Source of the DNA: Cryobacterium sp. PH31-L1
GTDB lineage: Bacteria; Actinomycetota; Actinomycetes; Actinomycetales; Microbacteriaceae
Assembly (NCBI RefSeq): GCF_030063145.1
Contig: NZ_JASISM010000007.1
Coordinates: 1-64,000 of the forward strand
Length of the DNA: 64,000 bases
Reading direction: 5' to 3'
In this document: positions 1 to 7,544 of the stretch, piece by piece
Layout: each line of letters begins with the position of its first letter
Position numbering within the stretch: position 1 is the first letter of the stretch
Program-made: the position numbers and the translations under genes
The notes under the pieces: model-generated
Seen by the model: the letters and a program-made list of their open reading frames with translations, nothing else
Told to the model about the DNA's origin: nothing
Database searches by the model: none

Positions 1-2
1 TG

Positions 3-734
3 TTGAACGAGAACCAGCAGGTCAAGGACCGCCGCCGCCAGGCCCGCCTCCCGGCACGGGCGATCCCCGAATTGATCGCCACGGGACCAGGCCAGGTACT
101 CAGCTGGGACATCACTAAACTCGCCGGCCCGGTCAAGGGGAAGTACTTCGATGCCTACGTCATGATCGATATTTACTCTCGCTACATCGTCGGAGCGTAT
201 GTTCATGCGTCGGAATCGGGCGAGTTGGCGGTGGAGATGATGAAGGAAATCTTCGGCATTCATGGCGTTCCTCAAGTCGTGCACGCTGACCGTGGCACGT
301 CGATGACGTCCAAGACCGTCGCCGCGTTGCTGTCGGATCTAGAGGTCACTAAGTCGCATTCAAGGCCGCGCGTGAGTAACGATAATCCCTACAGCGAGGC
401 GTGGTTCAAGACCCTCAAATTCGCTCCGACGTTCCCCGAACGCTTCGGCTCCCTCGCCGATGCGAAGACGTTCATGGCCTTGTTCGTCGACGGCTACAAC
501 CACGAACATCGCCATTCCGGGATCGGCCTGAACACCCCCGCCGATGTGCACTACGGCCTCGCCGAGGCGAAGGCCATCGAACGAGCCGCGACGCTGGACG
601 CGGCCCGCGCACGCTTCCCGGAGCGATTCAGCACCAGCCACACGCCACAGATCCTGTCCATTCCCGCGACGGCATGGATCAACAAACCCACCGACAAACC
701 CACCGAGAATGACGGGCTCGAACTAGCCGCCTAA
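3..734 (+). CDS. IS3-family transposase (OrfB, DDE integrase core), 5' partial
   Basis: This is the catalytic rve/integrase part of an IS3-type transposase, which cuts and joins the insertion sequence ends. The DDE triad is visible in the translated fragment as D36 (WDIT), D96 (HADRGTS) and E132 (SEAWFK). The last two are separated by 35 residues, the DD35E spacing of IS3/IS481-like enzymes. The reading frame is open to the left window edge, so the TTG at position 3 is not the true start. The usual N-terminal HTH part and OrfA lie outside the window. The C-terminus is complete at TAA 732-734, about 20 bp before the putative right inverted repeat. Nothing in the visible part looks broken. Confidence 0.93.
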   Translation: MNENQQVKDRRRQARLPARAIPELIATGPGQVLSWDITKLAGPVKGKYFDAYVMIDIYSRYIVGAYVHASESGELAVEMMKEIFGIHGVPQVVHADRGTSMTSKTVAALLSDLEVTKSHSRPRVSNDNPYSEAWFKTLKFAPTFPERFGSLADAKTFMALFVDGYNHEHRHSGIGLNTPADVHYGLAEAKAIERAATLDAARARFPERFSTSHTPQILSIPATAWINKPTDKPTENDGLELAA

Positions 735-754
735 ACTCCCACTGGCCTCATTCG

Positions 755-774
755 CCTTGACAAATTCCGGGACA
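755..774. repeat. Putative right terminal inverted repeat of the IS element
   Basis: Read on the minus strand this 20-mer starts TGTCCCGGAA and continues TTTGTCAAGG. It begins with the TG dinucleotide typical of IS3-family ends. It lies 20 bp beyond the transposase stop, where the right end is expected. The left repeat is outside the window, so the match between ends cannot be checked and the exact boundary (774 or 776) is uncertain. Confidence 0.5.
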
Positions 775-1047
775 CACCGGCGTCATCACGCAGACGCGAT
801 TTCGATGACTCTCAGGGAGGCGCACTCCTGGGTCGCGTTGGAAGCCTGCCCGTCGAGATAGGTGTCGACGTCCGCTCCCGCATCAAGATCGACACGAGCG
901 GTCGGATGTCCGTCCGGCGGACGAGGACACGGGTGGATCCAGATACCCATTCGCATTGGAACGCTCCCCACTGAGTCCTCGGTGTCCGTGAGACGGGACC
1001 CGATGTCCTTCGTGCGCACATCCTGGTTCGACGGTTGACTGGGGCGA
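775..1047. other. Intergenic stretch between the IS end and the GGDEF/EAL gene
   Basis: No recognisable gene was found here. A 77-codon minus-strand frame (786-1019) is open, but it has no recognisable domain, no clear ribosome binding site and overlaps another open frame on the same strand. It could be the remnant of a gene interrupted by the insertion sequence, or non-coding. Confidence 0.4.
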
Positions 1048-2823
1048 TCAGGCCGTTACCGGTGCACCGAAGCCATTCGGAGCCGTTGCGTCGGAGACCT
1101 GGGTTGCGGGCAGATCGTCCGGTGCAAGAGGCCGCGAGATGAGAAAGCCCTGCACCGCGTCACAACGCAGATCGCGCAACAACTGGAGCTGGCAGGGGCG
1201 CTCGACGCCTTCGGCCGTGACCGTGAGCCCGAGGCCATGTGCAGTGTCAATGACCCCGCCCACGAGCAGGGCATCGGCATGAGAGGAATCGATGTGGTCG
1301 ATGAAAGTTTTGTCGATCTTCACCGTCGTGAGCGGGAGGCTTCGCAGCAGAGCGAGAGAAGAGAAACCGGTGCCGTAGTCGTCCAATGCGATGCTGATCC
1401 CGGCCCCCCGGAGCTGTTCAAGTTGCCCGATTGCCCGGGGCAGGTCGGTGATCGCGGCGCCCTCGGTGATCTCCACCTGGATCAGTGCGGGGGGAACGCC
1501 ATGCCGGGTCAGGGCCCCCAGAAGCTCGGGAACAATGGTGCGCGCCGCGAGTTGGAGGGGAGACACGTTGACCGCGACTCGGCGTGGGGTGCCCGCATCA
1601 AGCCACGTCCTGACCTGCGCGCAGACCTCGTTGATGACTCTCTGCCCGATACGGTGGATGTCGCCCGAAAGTTCCATGATCGGGATGAACTCCGCGGGCG
1701 ACACCGCGCCCAGCACCGGGTCAGTCCACCGCAGGAGCGCCTCCGCGGCAGAGCAGTCACCGCTGGCCAGGTCCAACTGCGGCTGATAGTGCAAGGTGAA
1801 CGCGCCAGACTCGAACGCCTCCGGAAGTCGCCGTCGTATTAGCGCATTCCGCACGATCGGCGCCGCCTCGCCATGCCCATCCAGACGCGCGACCTGGCGT
1901 TTGCCGGCCTGCTTGGCCTTGAGCATTGCCCCGTCGGCGTGGCGCAGCAGCGCGTCAAGCGGGCTCAATTCCTGTTCCGCGGCAACATCGCCGGCCACCG
2001 CGATCCCGACCGACGCCGACACGTGCAGCAGGTGCCCGTCGCAGACAAACGGGACCGATGCTCCGACCACGACCCGGTCAGCTATCGTGCGAAGCAGACT
2101 TTCGTCCACGTCGACCAGCAAAATGGCGAACTCGTCACCGCCGAGGCGGGCGAGCACATCCGTCTGGCGGATGACGTGGCGCAGCCGTTCGGCGAAGGCG
2201 ACCAGGATCTCGTCCCCGGTCTGATGCCCGAAGGTGTCGTTGATGGCTTTGAAACCGTCAAGGTCGATGTAGAGCACCGCGAGGCGGGTCATGTCGCCGG
2301 CATCCTCGATCGACGCGCTGCCACGCTCCTCCAACTGGCGTCGATTGGGAAGGCCTGTCAGCGAATCGTGCAGCGCGGCGTAACGAAAATCCGCCGACAA
2401 CCGTTCGAAGATCTGGGACACCGAGACGACCCGTGGGCCATTCTCGGTAAGCACGAGCACGTCACGATAACGGTTGGCCTCGGGCAGTTCCAGCACCCTC
2501 TGCGCCGCGGTGGCCAGGGTCATCGTACCGGGCAGGAAGAACGAGGTCTCCGGCACCATCTGCCTGGCCGTGGTCCGAGCATGCAGGCCGCGCCCGTAGC
2601 CCAGCCGCCCAGTCAAAGTGAACTCCACCTGCTCCCGAGACAACAAAAATTGAACACCATCGTCGCGCACGACGAGCAAACGAAGCTGACGGTCCGCGCG
2701 AAAAACCCGGTCGATCTCATTCATCGGCGTCGACGCGGAAATCACCTGGACGCCCGTCGCCAGGTCCGCGAGGCAGACGACCCGATTGTCGCGGCCGACA
2801 TCAGGGCCAAAAATGGTGCTCAT
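1048..2823 (-). CDS. Bifunctional-type GGDEF/EAL c-di-GMP protein with CBS-like N-terminus
   Basis: This is a predicted c-di-GMP turnover protein of 591 aa. Residues 1-150 resemble a CBS-like sensory region with no membrane segment. A GGDEF domain follows (about 150-315) with an intact GGDEF motif at 228-232. An RxxD inhibitory-site motif (RQTD, 219-222) sits five residues upstream. The EAL domain (about 330-575) has EALLRW at 361-366, the DDYGTG loop at 481-486, KID at 502-504 and a downstream AEGVE motif. Both catalytic signatures are therefore intact and the protein could make and degrade c-di-GMP. Which activity dominates cannot be told from sequence. The gene stands alone, and an AAGG directly precedes the chosen ATG, an unusually short spacing. 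Confidence 0.9.
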   Translation of the reverse strand: MSTIFGPDVGRDNRVVCLADLATGVQVISASTPMNEIDRVFRADRQLRLLVVRDDGVQFLLSREQVEFTLTGRLGYGRGLHARTTARQMVPETSFFLPGTMTLATAAQRVLELPEANRYRDVLVLTENGPRVVSVSQIFERLSADFRYAALHDSLTGLPNRRQLEERGSASIEDAGDMTRLAVLYIDLDGFKAINDTFGHQTGDEILVAFAERLRHVIRQTDVLARLGGDEFAILLVDVDESLLRTIADRVVVGASVPFVCDGHLLHVSASVGIAVAGDVAAEQELSPLDALLRHADGAMLKAKQAGKRQVARLDGHGEAAPIVRNALIRRRLPEAFESGAFTLHYQPQLDLASGDCSAAEALLRWTDPVLGAVSPAEFIPIMELSGDIHRIGQRVINEVCAQVRTWLDAGTPRRVAVNVSPLQLAARTIVPELLGALTRHGVPPALIQVEITEGAAITDLPRAIGQLEQLRGAGISIALDDYGTGFSSLALLRSLPLTTVKIDKTFIDHIDSSHADALLVGGVIDTAHGLGLTVTAEGVERPCQLQLLRDLRCDAVQGFLISRPLAPDDLPATQVSDATAPNGFGAPVTA

Positions 2824-2956
2824 CCTTCATCAGTACCCGCTTAAGGTTCCTGGCCCAGTTCCCCGCGCCGGAGTTTACCCACTGTTCAGCCACCCGACCC
2901 CGGGCAGCGCTGTCGACACCGCGGGCGTATCTCGCTAACGGTGTTTTCGGCATTTT

Positions 2957-3290
2957 TCAGCAGTAGGATTCGGCGTTCGGCCAGCGGCCTCGCAAGGTGA
3001 TGGCTAAGACGTTGAGACGATCAAGGGATTCTCTACGAAGGCGGAGCGAGCAGCGGCGCCCCCGTTCGGGGTGAGCGCCCTCGGGGTGTGCCGGGGCTTT
3101 TTCATCCGCGAGGTTTCCTTCACGGGATTGCACGCGATAATTCCCCCCGGAACACTCGAATGCCGAATGGGCCGCGGCCATCGGTACGCAGGTCATAGAT
3201 CGCCTGCACGTGCACGCCGAGATACTGAGCGAGCTCGCTCGTTGTGAGTACGGGCTCCAAACCGAGCCCCAAGAGATTTGTAGCATCCAT
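2957..3290 (-). pseudogene. Frameshifted excisionase/MerR-like HTH protein next to tRNA-Arg
   Basis: From the ATG at 3290 the frame encodes an HTH_17-type DNA-binding module (LTTSELAQYLGVHVQAIYDL, then a GRGPFGIRV wing). In related small excisionase-like proteins the wing continues into a conserved basic strand ending in an acidic AWL helix. Here the frame runs into a stop at 3120. Shifting by one base at the G6 run (C6 at 3143-3148 on the plus strand) restores a plausible continuation (NYRVQSREGNLADE), which then reads on without a family-like end to 2957. The simplest reading is a decayed gene with a one-base insertion. Its position beside a tRNA fits a remnant of an integrated element. The 2824-2956 stretch upstream of the GGDEF gene holds nothing recognisable. 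Confidence 0.5.
3077..3102 (+). terminator. Terminator-like hairpin with T-tract on the plus strand
   Basis: GCCC(T)CGG at 3077-3084 can pair with CCGGGGC at 3091-3097 around a short loop, with one bulged T, and TTTTT follows at 3098-3102. This has the form of a rho-independent terminator in plus orientation. No plus-strand gene is recognised upstream, so either it serves an unseen small RNA or it is fortuitous. A second small hairpin (CCCCG-tt-CGGGG, 3061-3072) lies just upstream. Confidence 0.35.
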
Positions 3291-3377
3291 AACCCGTGGG
3301 TGCCCAAGGTCACACCAGGTGAATCGAACTGGCTCGTGTACCTTCTCTCCGAGCGCCCACAAGAGGCGGGCGCCGCG

Positions 3378-3399
3378 GAATAAACGTTGAATAAACGTT
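3378..3399. repeat. Two tandem copies of an 11-bp unit (GAATAAACGTT)
   Basis: The 11-mer GAATAAACGTT occurs at 3378-3388 and again at 3389-3399 without a gap. Each copy contains the palindrome AACGTT. The repeat is AT-rich against a high-GC background and sits between the tRNA-Arg gene and the decayed HTH gene. That is where arm-type sites of an integrase/excisionase system would be expected, but no such function is shown. Confidence 0.6.
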
Positions 3400-3461
3400 G
3401 CTTGAATCAAGTCTTGCCACTTCAGTGAGGACAAGAAACCCTGGTCAGACGATTTTTCTGG

Positions 3462-3534
3462 TGCCCCCGGTAGGAATCGAACCTACGACAATCGGATTAG
3501 AAGGCCGGTGCTCTATCCACTGAGCTACGGGGGC
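3462..3534 (-). tRNA. tRNA-Arg (anticodon TCT)
   Basis: On the minus strand the acceptor stem GCCCCCG pairs with CGGGGGC. The D arm is GCTC/GAGC, and the T arm GTAGG-TTCGATT-CCTAC is perfect. The anticodon loop is CTTCTAA, giving TCT (Arg). Position 3462 supplies the discriminator A; CCA is not encoded. The anticodon stem CCGGC/TCCGA has only three Watson-Crick pairs, with a C-U mismatch next to the loop and a C-A mismatch at the distal end. The stem is therefore weaker than in a typical tRNA-Arg. Confidence 0.9.
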
Positions 3535-3603
3535 GAGACTGGTCAAGGTTACCAACCCCTAGGCTGAACTCACACCAGCCGTCGCATCCGCTCCAGGAGC
3601 ACC

Positions 3604-3990
3604 CTGACCAATCAGGTACGCCGAAAGTCCGTTGACGGTCAACTGGCAGAGAAACCGCCACGGAAAGAGGCAGGGCCATCGAGAACACTCGGGTCGGTTC
3701 TGGCCACCAGCACACTCCTGCTGCTCAGCGTCGGACTCGCGTGGGTTCTCGGCATCGTGGGAATCCTTCTGGCCGTGACAAACTGCTCAGCCACCGACTG
3801 CACTTGGCTGACAATCGGCTCGGGCATCGCCACGTTCGGCCCCGCGTCAGTTGTTCTCATCAGCATGGTGATCTCGATCGTGCGGATGGTTCAGCGGCGC
3901 CGGGCGTTTTGGGTTCCGATCATCGGCATGGTCGTGGCCGTGCTCATGACGGTTCTCTGTGGCACGGTCGCATTCATGACCATCGGCTGA
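3604..3990 (+). CDS. Small membrane protein, probable CTG start
   Basis: This is a predicted protein of 128 aa with a short charged N-terminus (about 30 residues, rich in K/R) followed by three hydrophobic segments (about residues 33-57, 65-85 and 98-126). The first conventional start in frame is a GTG at 3757, but this would cut the first membrane segment in half. The frame is open from 3568. AGGAG at 3595-3599 lies four bases before a CTG at 3604, which gives a natural hydrophilic leader. I therefore propose CTG initiation. The family and function are not recognised. It is flanked by tRNA-Arg and the convergent dehydrogenase gene. Confidence 0.55.
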   Translation: MTNQVRRKSVDGQLAEKPPRKEAGPSRTLGSVLATSTLLLLSVGLAWVLGIVGILLAVTNCSATDCTWLTIGSGIATFGPASVVLISMVISIVRMVQRRRAFWVPIIGMVVAVLMTVLCGTVAFMTIG

Positions 3991-4035
3991 CCCCGCTCCA
4001 ACCGATCAGCGTTCGATCGAACCTGGCTCGACCCG

Positions 4036-5166
4036 TCAGCGCAAGGCGGCGAGGTCATCCATGACGGAAGAGCCCGGAACGGCGAAAACGGGCGCGCCAC
4101 TCTGCACGAGTGATGCGATCTCTTCACCCAACTGGGCGGTCGAGAAGCCCATGCCCGGCCCGGCGGTCGCCGGCAGCTGGGCCAGAATGTGCACGGCGGC
4201 GGCCTCGATGGTCCGCGCAGCGTCGCCCTCGCCGAGGTGGGCAAGGCACATCGCGGTCGAGAGTATTGCCCCCACCGGGTTCGCCCAGCCGCGTCCGGCG
4301 ATGTCGGGGGCGGAGCCGTGAATAGCCTCGAACATGCTCGGTCCGGAGCCATCGAGGTTCAGATTCGCGCTCGCGGCGACGCCCAAGCCGCCCTGGATGG
4401 CCGCACCCAGGTCGGTGATGATGTCCCCGAACAGATTGTCGGTCACGACCACGTTGAACCGTTCCGGGGCCGTCGGCAGGTAGAAGCAGAAGGCGTCAAC
4501 GTGCACGTAGTCGACGGGAACGGTGGGAAAGCGCGCACTCAGCTCGTCCACCGTCGACTGCCACAGGGTTCCCGCCTCGACCAGAATGTTCTTCTTGTGG
4601 CACAGAGTCAGTGTGCCGCCCCGCCGCTCGGCCAGGCGAAACGCGAACTCGACCACACGTTCAACGCCCATACGAGTGGTGACGGATTCCTGCACGGCGA
4701 CGGCATTCGGAGTTCCAGCGTGCACCGTCGACCCGCGCCCCACGTAGGCACCCTCGGTGTTCTCGCGCACGATCACGAGGTCGCAGCGTTCTGGGGTGAG
4801 GCCGGCGATCGGCGTGGCCACACCGGGATAGAGCTTGACCGGGCGCAGATTCACGGCCTGCTGAAAAGTGCGGCGCATCTCGAGGATGAACCCGCGTTCC
4901 AGAATGCCGGGCGCGACGGCGGGATCCCCCATCGCGCCGAACAGAATAGCGTCGTGGCTGCGCATCTGCTCCTGTAACGCCGGAGTCCAGAGTTCGCCGG
5001 TCGCCAGGTAGTGCCGGGCGCCGGCAGAGATCTCGGTGAGTTCCGTGCTGAAACCGAACATCGACTCCGCTGCCGCGAGCACATCGAGGGAGGCGTCGAT
5101 GACTTCGGGCCCGATGCCGTCACCACGAATCACGGCCAGCCGGTGGACTCTCGCTGTGCTGGTCAT
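4036..5166 (-). CDS. Isopropylmalate/tartrate dehydrogenase-family decarboxylating dehydrogenase
   Basis: This is a member of the isocitrate/isopropylmalate dehydrogenase family (376 aa), which oxidises a 2-hydroxy dicarboxylic acid with NAD(P) and decarboxylates it. Family marks are the N-terminal GDGIGPEV loop, a LRPVKLYPG substrate-binding stretch, VRENTEGAYVG, CHKKNIL, the metal-binding TDNLFGDIITD region, and the nucleotide loop EAIHGSAPDIAG. The start at 5166 is chosen because AGGAGAAGG lies directly upstream; a longer frame to 5205 lacks this. It resembles actinobacterial LeuB, but it sits divergently from an aldehyde dehydrogenase inside a catabolic locus and shares the operator region. 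A catabolic substrate such as tartrate, malate or an alkylmalate is therefore plausible. The exact substrate cannot be assigned. Confidence 0.85.
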   Translation of the reverse strand: MTSTARVHRLAVIRGDGIGPEVIDASLDVLAAAESMFGFSTELTEISAGARHYLATGELWTPALQEQMRSHDAILFGAMGDPAVAPGILERGFILEMRRTFQQAVNLRPVKLYPGVATPIAGLTPERCDLVIVRENTEGAYVGRGSTVHAGTPNAVAVQESVTTRMGVERVVEFAFRLAERRGGTLTLCHKKNILVEAGTLWQSTVDELSARFPTVPVDYVHVDAFCFYLPTAPERFNVVVTDNLFGDIITDLGAAIQGGLGVAASANLNLDGSGPSMFEAIHGSAPDIAGRGWANPVGAILSTAMCLAHLGEGDAARTIEAAAVHILAQLPATAGPGMGFSTAQLGEEIASLVQSGAPVFAVPGSSVMDDLAALR

Positions 5167-5241
5167 CCTTCTCCTCCTGGATAAATGAGTGCCGCGGCAG
5201 GTCATTGACCTGAGGATCAGCGCTCGATACTCTAGTTAGGT

Positions 5242-5258
5242 TACTGGTCAGACCAGTA
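5242..5258. promoter_or_regulatory. FadR-type operator (TACTGGTC-A-GACCAGTA)
   Basis: This is a perfect 17-bp dyad centred on A5250, in the intergenic region between the divergent dehydrogenase (start 5166) and aldehyde dehydrogenase (start 5284). The core TGGTCAGACCA matches the TGGTNNGACCA pattern known for FadR-subfamily GntR regulators. The same core recurs at 14227-14237 next to the GntR gene of this locus. That makes the 14362-15120 protein the likely binder (inference). Confidence 0.7.
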
Positions 5259-5283
5259 GAAAGACCAGCACCTCCCCCTGCGA

Positions 5284-6750
5284 ATGACAGAAAGCGGTTC
5301 CGTGACCTTGTTCTCGATTCCCTACCCGGCCGGGCTCCCCATCGGCGAGCGCTGGCTGGACTGCCCCGAGCAGGCGGAAATCGTGTTCCCGTTCGACGGT
5401 TCCCGGGTGGCGCAGTCGCCGGTCGGCACCGTGACGCAAGCCTCGCTCGCAGTGGATGCTGCCGCCTCGGTACGCGCGGAACTGGCCGGGCTGAGCACGG
5501 GCATCCGACGTACCCTACTGGTCGGCATTCACGACGCCCTGGCCGAGCGCAGGACAGAATTCGAGCAGCTGCTCGTGCTGGAGACCGGTAAACCGCTCGT
5601 GGACTGCCGCACGGAAGTGGCCCGCGCCCTCACCACCTGGTCGGCAAGCGCCGAGGAAGTTGCTCACCAGCACGGCGAAACCGTTCCCCTCGACCTGCAG
5701 CCGAGCGGTGTGGGCATGATCGGCTACTGGACGCGCCGGCCCGCTGGCATCGTCGTGGGCATCACCGGCTTCAACTATCCGCTACTGCTGGCCAGCCACA
5801 AGCTGGCCCCCGCGATCGCGGCCGGCTGCCCGATCATCATCAAGCCGGCGCCGAACACGCCGCTGTCGACGCTGTGGGCGGTCGATCTGATTCGCGGCGT
5901 GCTGCGCGAACACGGAGTGTCACCCGCGGCCGTTCAGCTCGTCACCGGGGGCATCGACGTCGGCGACGCGCTGGTGCGTGACCCGCGGGTGGCCGTAGTC
6001 TCCTTCACCGGTTCCGCCACCGTCGGGCACCAGATCGCGCGCTCGGCTGCACCACGCAAGGTCGTGTTGGAGCTGGGCGCCAATACGGCCCTGATCGTCG
6101 CGAGCGACGCCGACGTCGAGAAAGCCGTCGATGCGGTGATTCGCGGCGGCTTCTACGCCAACGGTCAGGCCTGCATCTCCGTACAGCGCATTCTGGTGCA
6201 CGATGCGATCGCCGACGAATTCGAGCGGATGCTGCTGGCGCGCCTCCCCGAGGTGCGCGTCGGCGACCCGCGCGACGACAACACGCGGGTGGCGCCGGTC
6301 ATCAACGAGGCCGCGACCCGGCGCATTGTGGCCTGGATCGCCGCAGCCAGGGCCGGCGGGGCGCGGGTGCTTGCCGGCGGCCATCTGGTCGAGCGCAGCA
6401 TTGCGCCGACCGTGCTGGCTGACGTTCCGCCGGAGGCCCAGGCCTGGTGCGAAGAAATCTTTGGACCGGTCGTCATTCTGCAGCGCGTCTCCGACCTGGG
6501 GTCGGCCATCGAGCTGGTCAACCACTCGCGTTACGGCCTGCAGGCCGCGATCTACACGAGTTCACTGCAACGAGCGTTTCGTGCCATCAACGAACTCGAT
6601 GTCGGCGGCGTCGTGGTCAACGAGATCCCCGGCTTCCGCTCCGACATCATGCCCTACGGCGGCGTGAAGGATTCCGGCACGGGCCGGGAAGGTCCCCGGT
6701 TTGCCATCGAGGAATTCACCGTGACCCGCATGGCCATGATCCGCCCGTAA
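5284..6750 (+). CDS. NAD(P)-dependent aldehyde dehydrogenase (lactaldehyde/phosphonoacetaldehyde type)
   Basis: This ALDH-superfamily enzyme (488 aa) oxidises an aldehyde to the acid. Catalytic Cys297 (GQAC) and general base Glu263 (LELG) are present, as are the FTGS cofactor motif and the C-terminal PYGGVKDSG/GREG stretch. The RSDIMPYGG region resembles lactaldehyde, phosphonoacetaldehyde and related aldehyde dehydrogenases more than betaine aldehyde dehydrogenase. ATG 5284 has a poor ribosome site. A GTG at 5302, preceded by AGAAAG, is an alternative start that would remove six residues. The gene is followed after 20 bp by an SDR, so the pair could oxidise an alcohol to an aldehyde to an acid. 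The FadR-type operator lies just upstream. Confidence 0.88.
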   Translation: MTESGSVTLFSIPYPAGLPIGERWLDCPEQAEIVFPFDGSRVAQSPVGTVTQASLAVDAAASVRAELAGLSTGIRRTLLVGIHDALAERRTEFEQLLVLETGKPLVDCRTEVARALTTWSASAEEVAHQHGETVPLDLQPSGVGMIGYWTRRPAGIVVGITGFNYPLLLASHKLAPAIAAGCPIIIKPAPNTPLSTLWAVDLIRGVLREHGVSPAAVQLVTGGIDVGDALVRDPRVAVVSFTGSATVGHQIARSAAPRKVVLELGANTALIVASDADVEKAVDAVIRGGFYANGQACISVQRILVHDAIADEFERMLLARLPEVRVGDPRDDNTRVAPVINEAATRRIVAWIAAARAGGARVLAGGHLVERSIAPTVLADVPPEAQAWCEEIFGPVVILQRVSDLGSAIELVNHSRYGLQAAIYTSSLQRAFRAINELDVGGVVVNEIPGFRSDIMPYGGVKDSGTGREGPRFAIEEFTVTRMAMIRP

Positions 6751-6770
6751 CCCATTCAGAGAGAAATACC

Positions 6771-7544
6771 GTGGACTACACCCAACTGTTCCAGTTTTCC
6801 GGCCGCCGCGTTCTCGTGATCGGGGCCGGCAGCGGCATCGGCCGGGAGAGCGCCCGCGCCCTGCACGCCCACGGAGCCACGGTCATCTGCGCCGACCGCG
6901 ATGCGGTCAGCGCGGCGGCCACCGCTTCCGGGCTCGGTGCCGGAGCGACTTCGCTGCAGCTTGACGTGCTCGACCAGGCGGCCGTGCGGGCCGTTGCCGG
7001 TGACTTGCCGGATCTCGCCGCACTCGTCTTCACCGCCGCGACCAACGTGCGCAAACGCATCGCGGACTACACCCTCGACGAATTCGACCGCGTGGTGAAC
7101 CTCAACCTGCGGGCCGCTTTCGTGCTGATTCAGGCCTTTGCGCCGGCCATGGCCGCCCGGGGCGGCGGCAGCATCATTGGCTTCGCCTCCATTCGGGCGG
7201 TCACGGTCGAGCCCGGCCAGGGCGTCTACGCTGCGACCAAGGCCGGGCTGGTGCAGCTGTTGCGCACGGCGGCCGCCGAATATGGGCCGGCCGGTGTTCG
7301 GGTCAACGCAATCTCCCCCGGCGTCGTCGAGACCCCGCTGACGGCGCAGATCAAGAACAATCCCGACTGGTACAACGCCTACGCCGCCAAGAGCGCTCTC
7401 GGCCGCTGGTCGACCCCGAGCGAGCTGGCGGGTGCCGTGGTCTACCTCGCCTCGAACGCGTCACGGTTCGTCACCGGGTCGGTGCTCACCGTCGACGGCG
7501 GCTGGACCGCCGTCGACGGCCGCTTCGACCCGCCGAACGCCTAG
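6771..7544 (+). CDS. Short-chain dehydrogenase/reductase (SDR)
   Basis: This is a classical SDR of 257 aa. The nucleotide-binding glycine motif GAGSGIG lies near residue 17 and an acidic residue (ADRD) at the end of beta-2 favours NAD. The catalytic triad is Ser140, Tyr153 and Lys157 (YAATK), and the C-terminal tail has the VLTVDGGW signature. The GTG start at 6771 is chosen because AGAGAGA precedes it by six bases; a longer frame overlaps the aldehyde dehydrogenase in another phase. It is probably co-transcribed with the aldehyde dehydrogenase. Its stop TAG overlaps the stop of the convergent amidase gene. The substrate is unknown. Confidence 0.88.
   Translation: MDYTQLFQFSGRRVLVIGAGSGIGRESARALHAHGATVICADRDAVSAAATASGLGAGATSLQLDVLDQAAVRAVAGDLPDLAALVFTAATNVRKRIADYTLDEFDRVVNLNLRAAFVLIQAFAPAMAARGGGSIIGFASIRAVTVEPGQGVYAATKAGLVQLLRTAAAEYGPAGVRVNAISPGVVETPLTAQIKNNPDWYNAYAAKSALGRWSTPSELAGAVVYLASNASRFVTGSVLTVDGGWTAVDGRFDPPNA

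Noticed and set aside
786-1019. 77-codon minus-strand frame after the IS end
   Set aside because: No ribosome site, no domain, overlapping alternative frame; not enough to call a gene.
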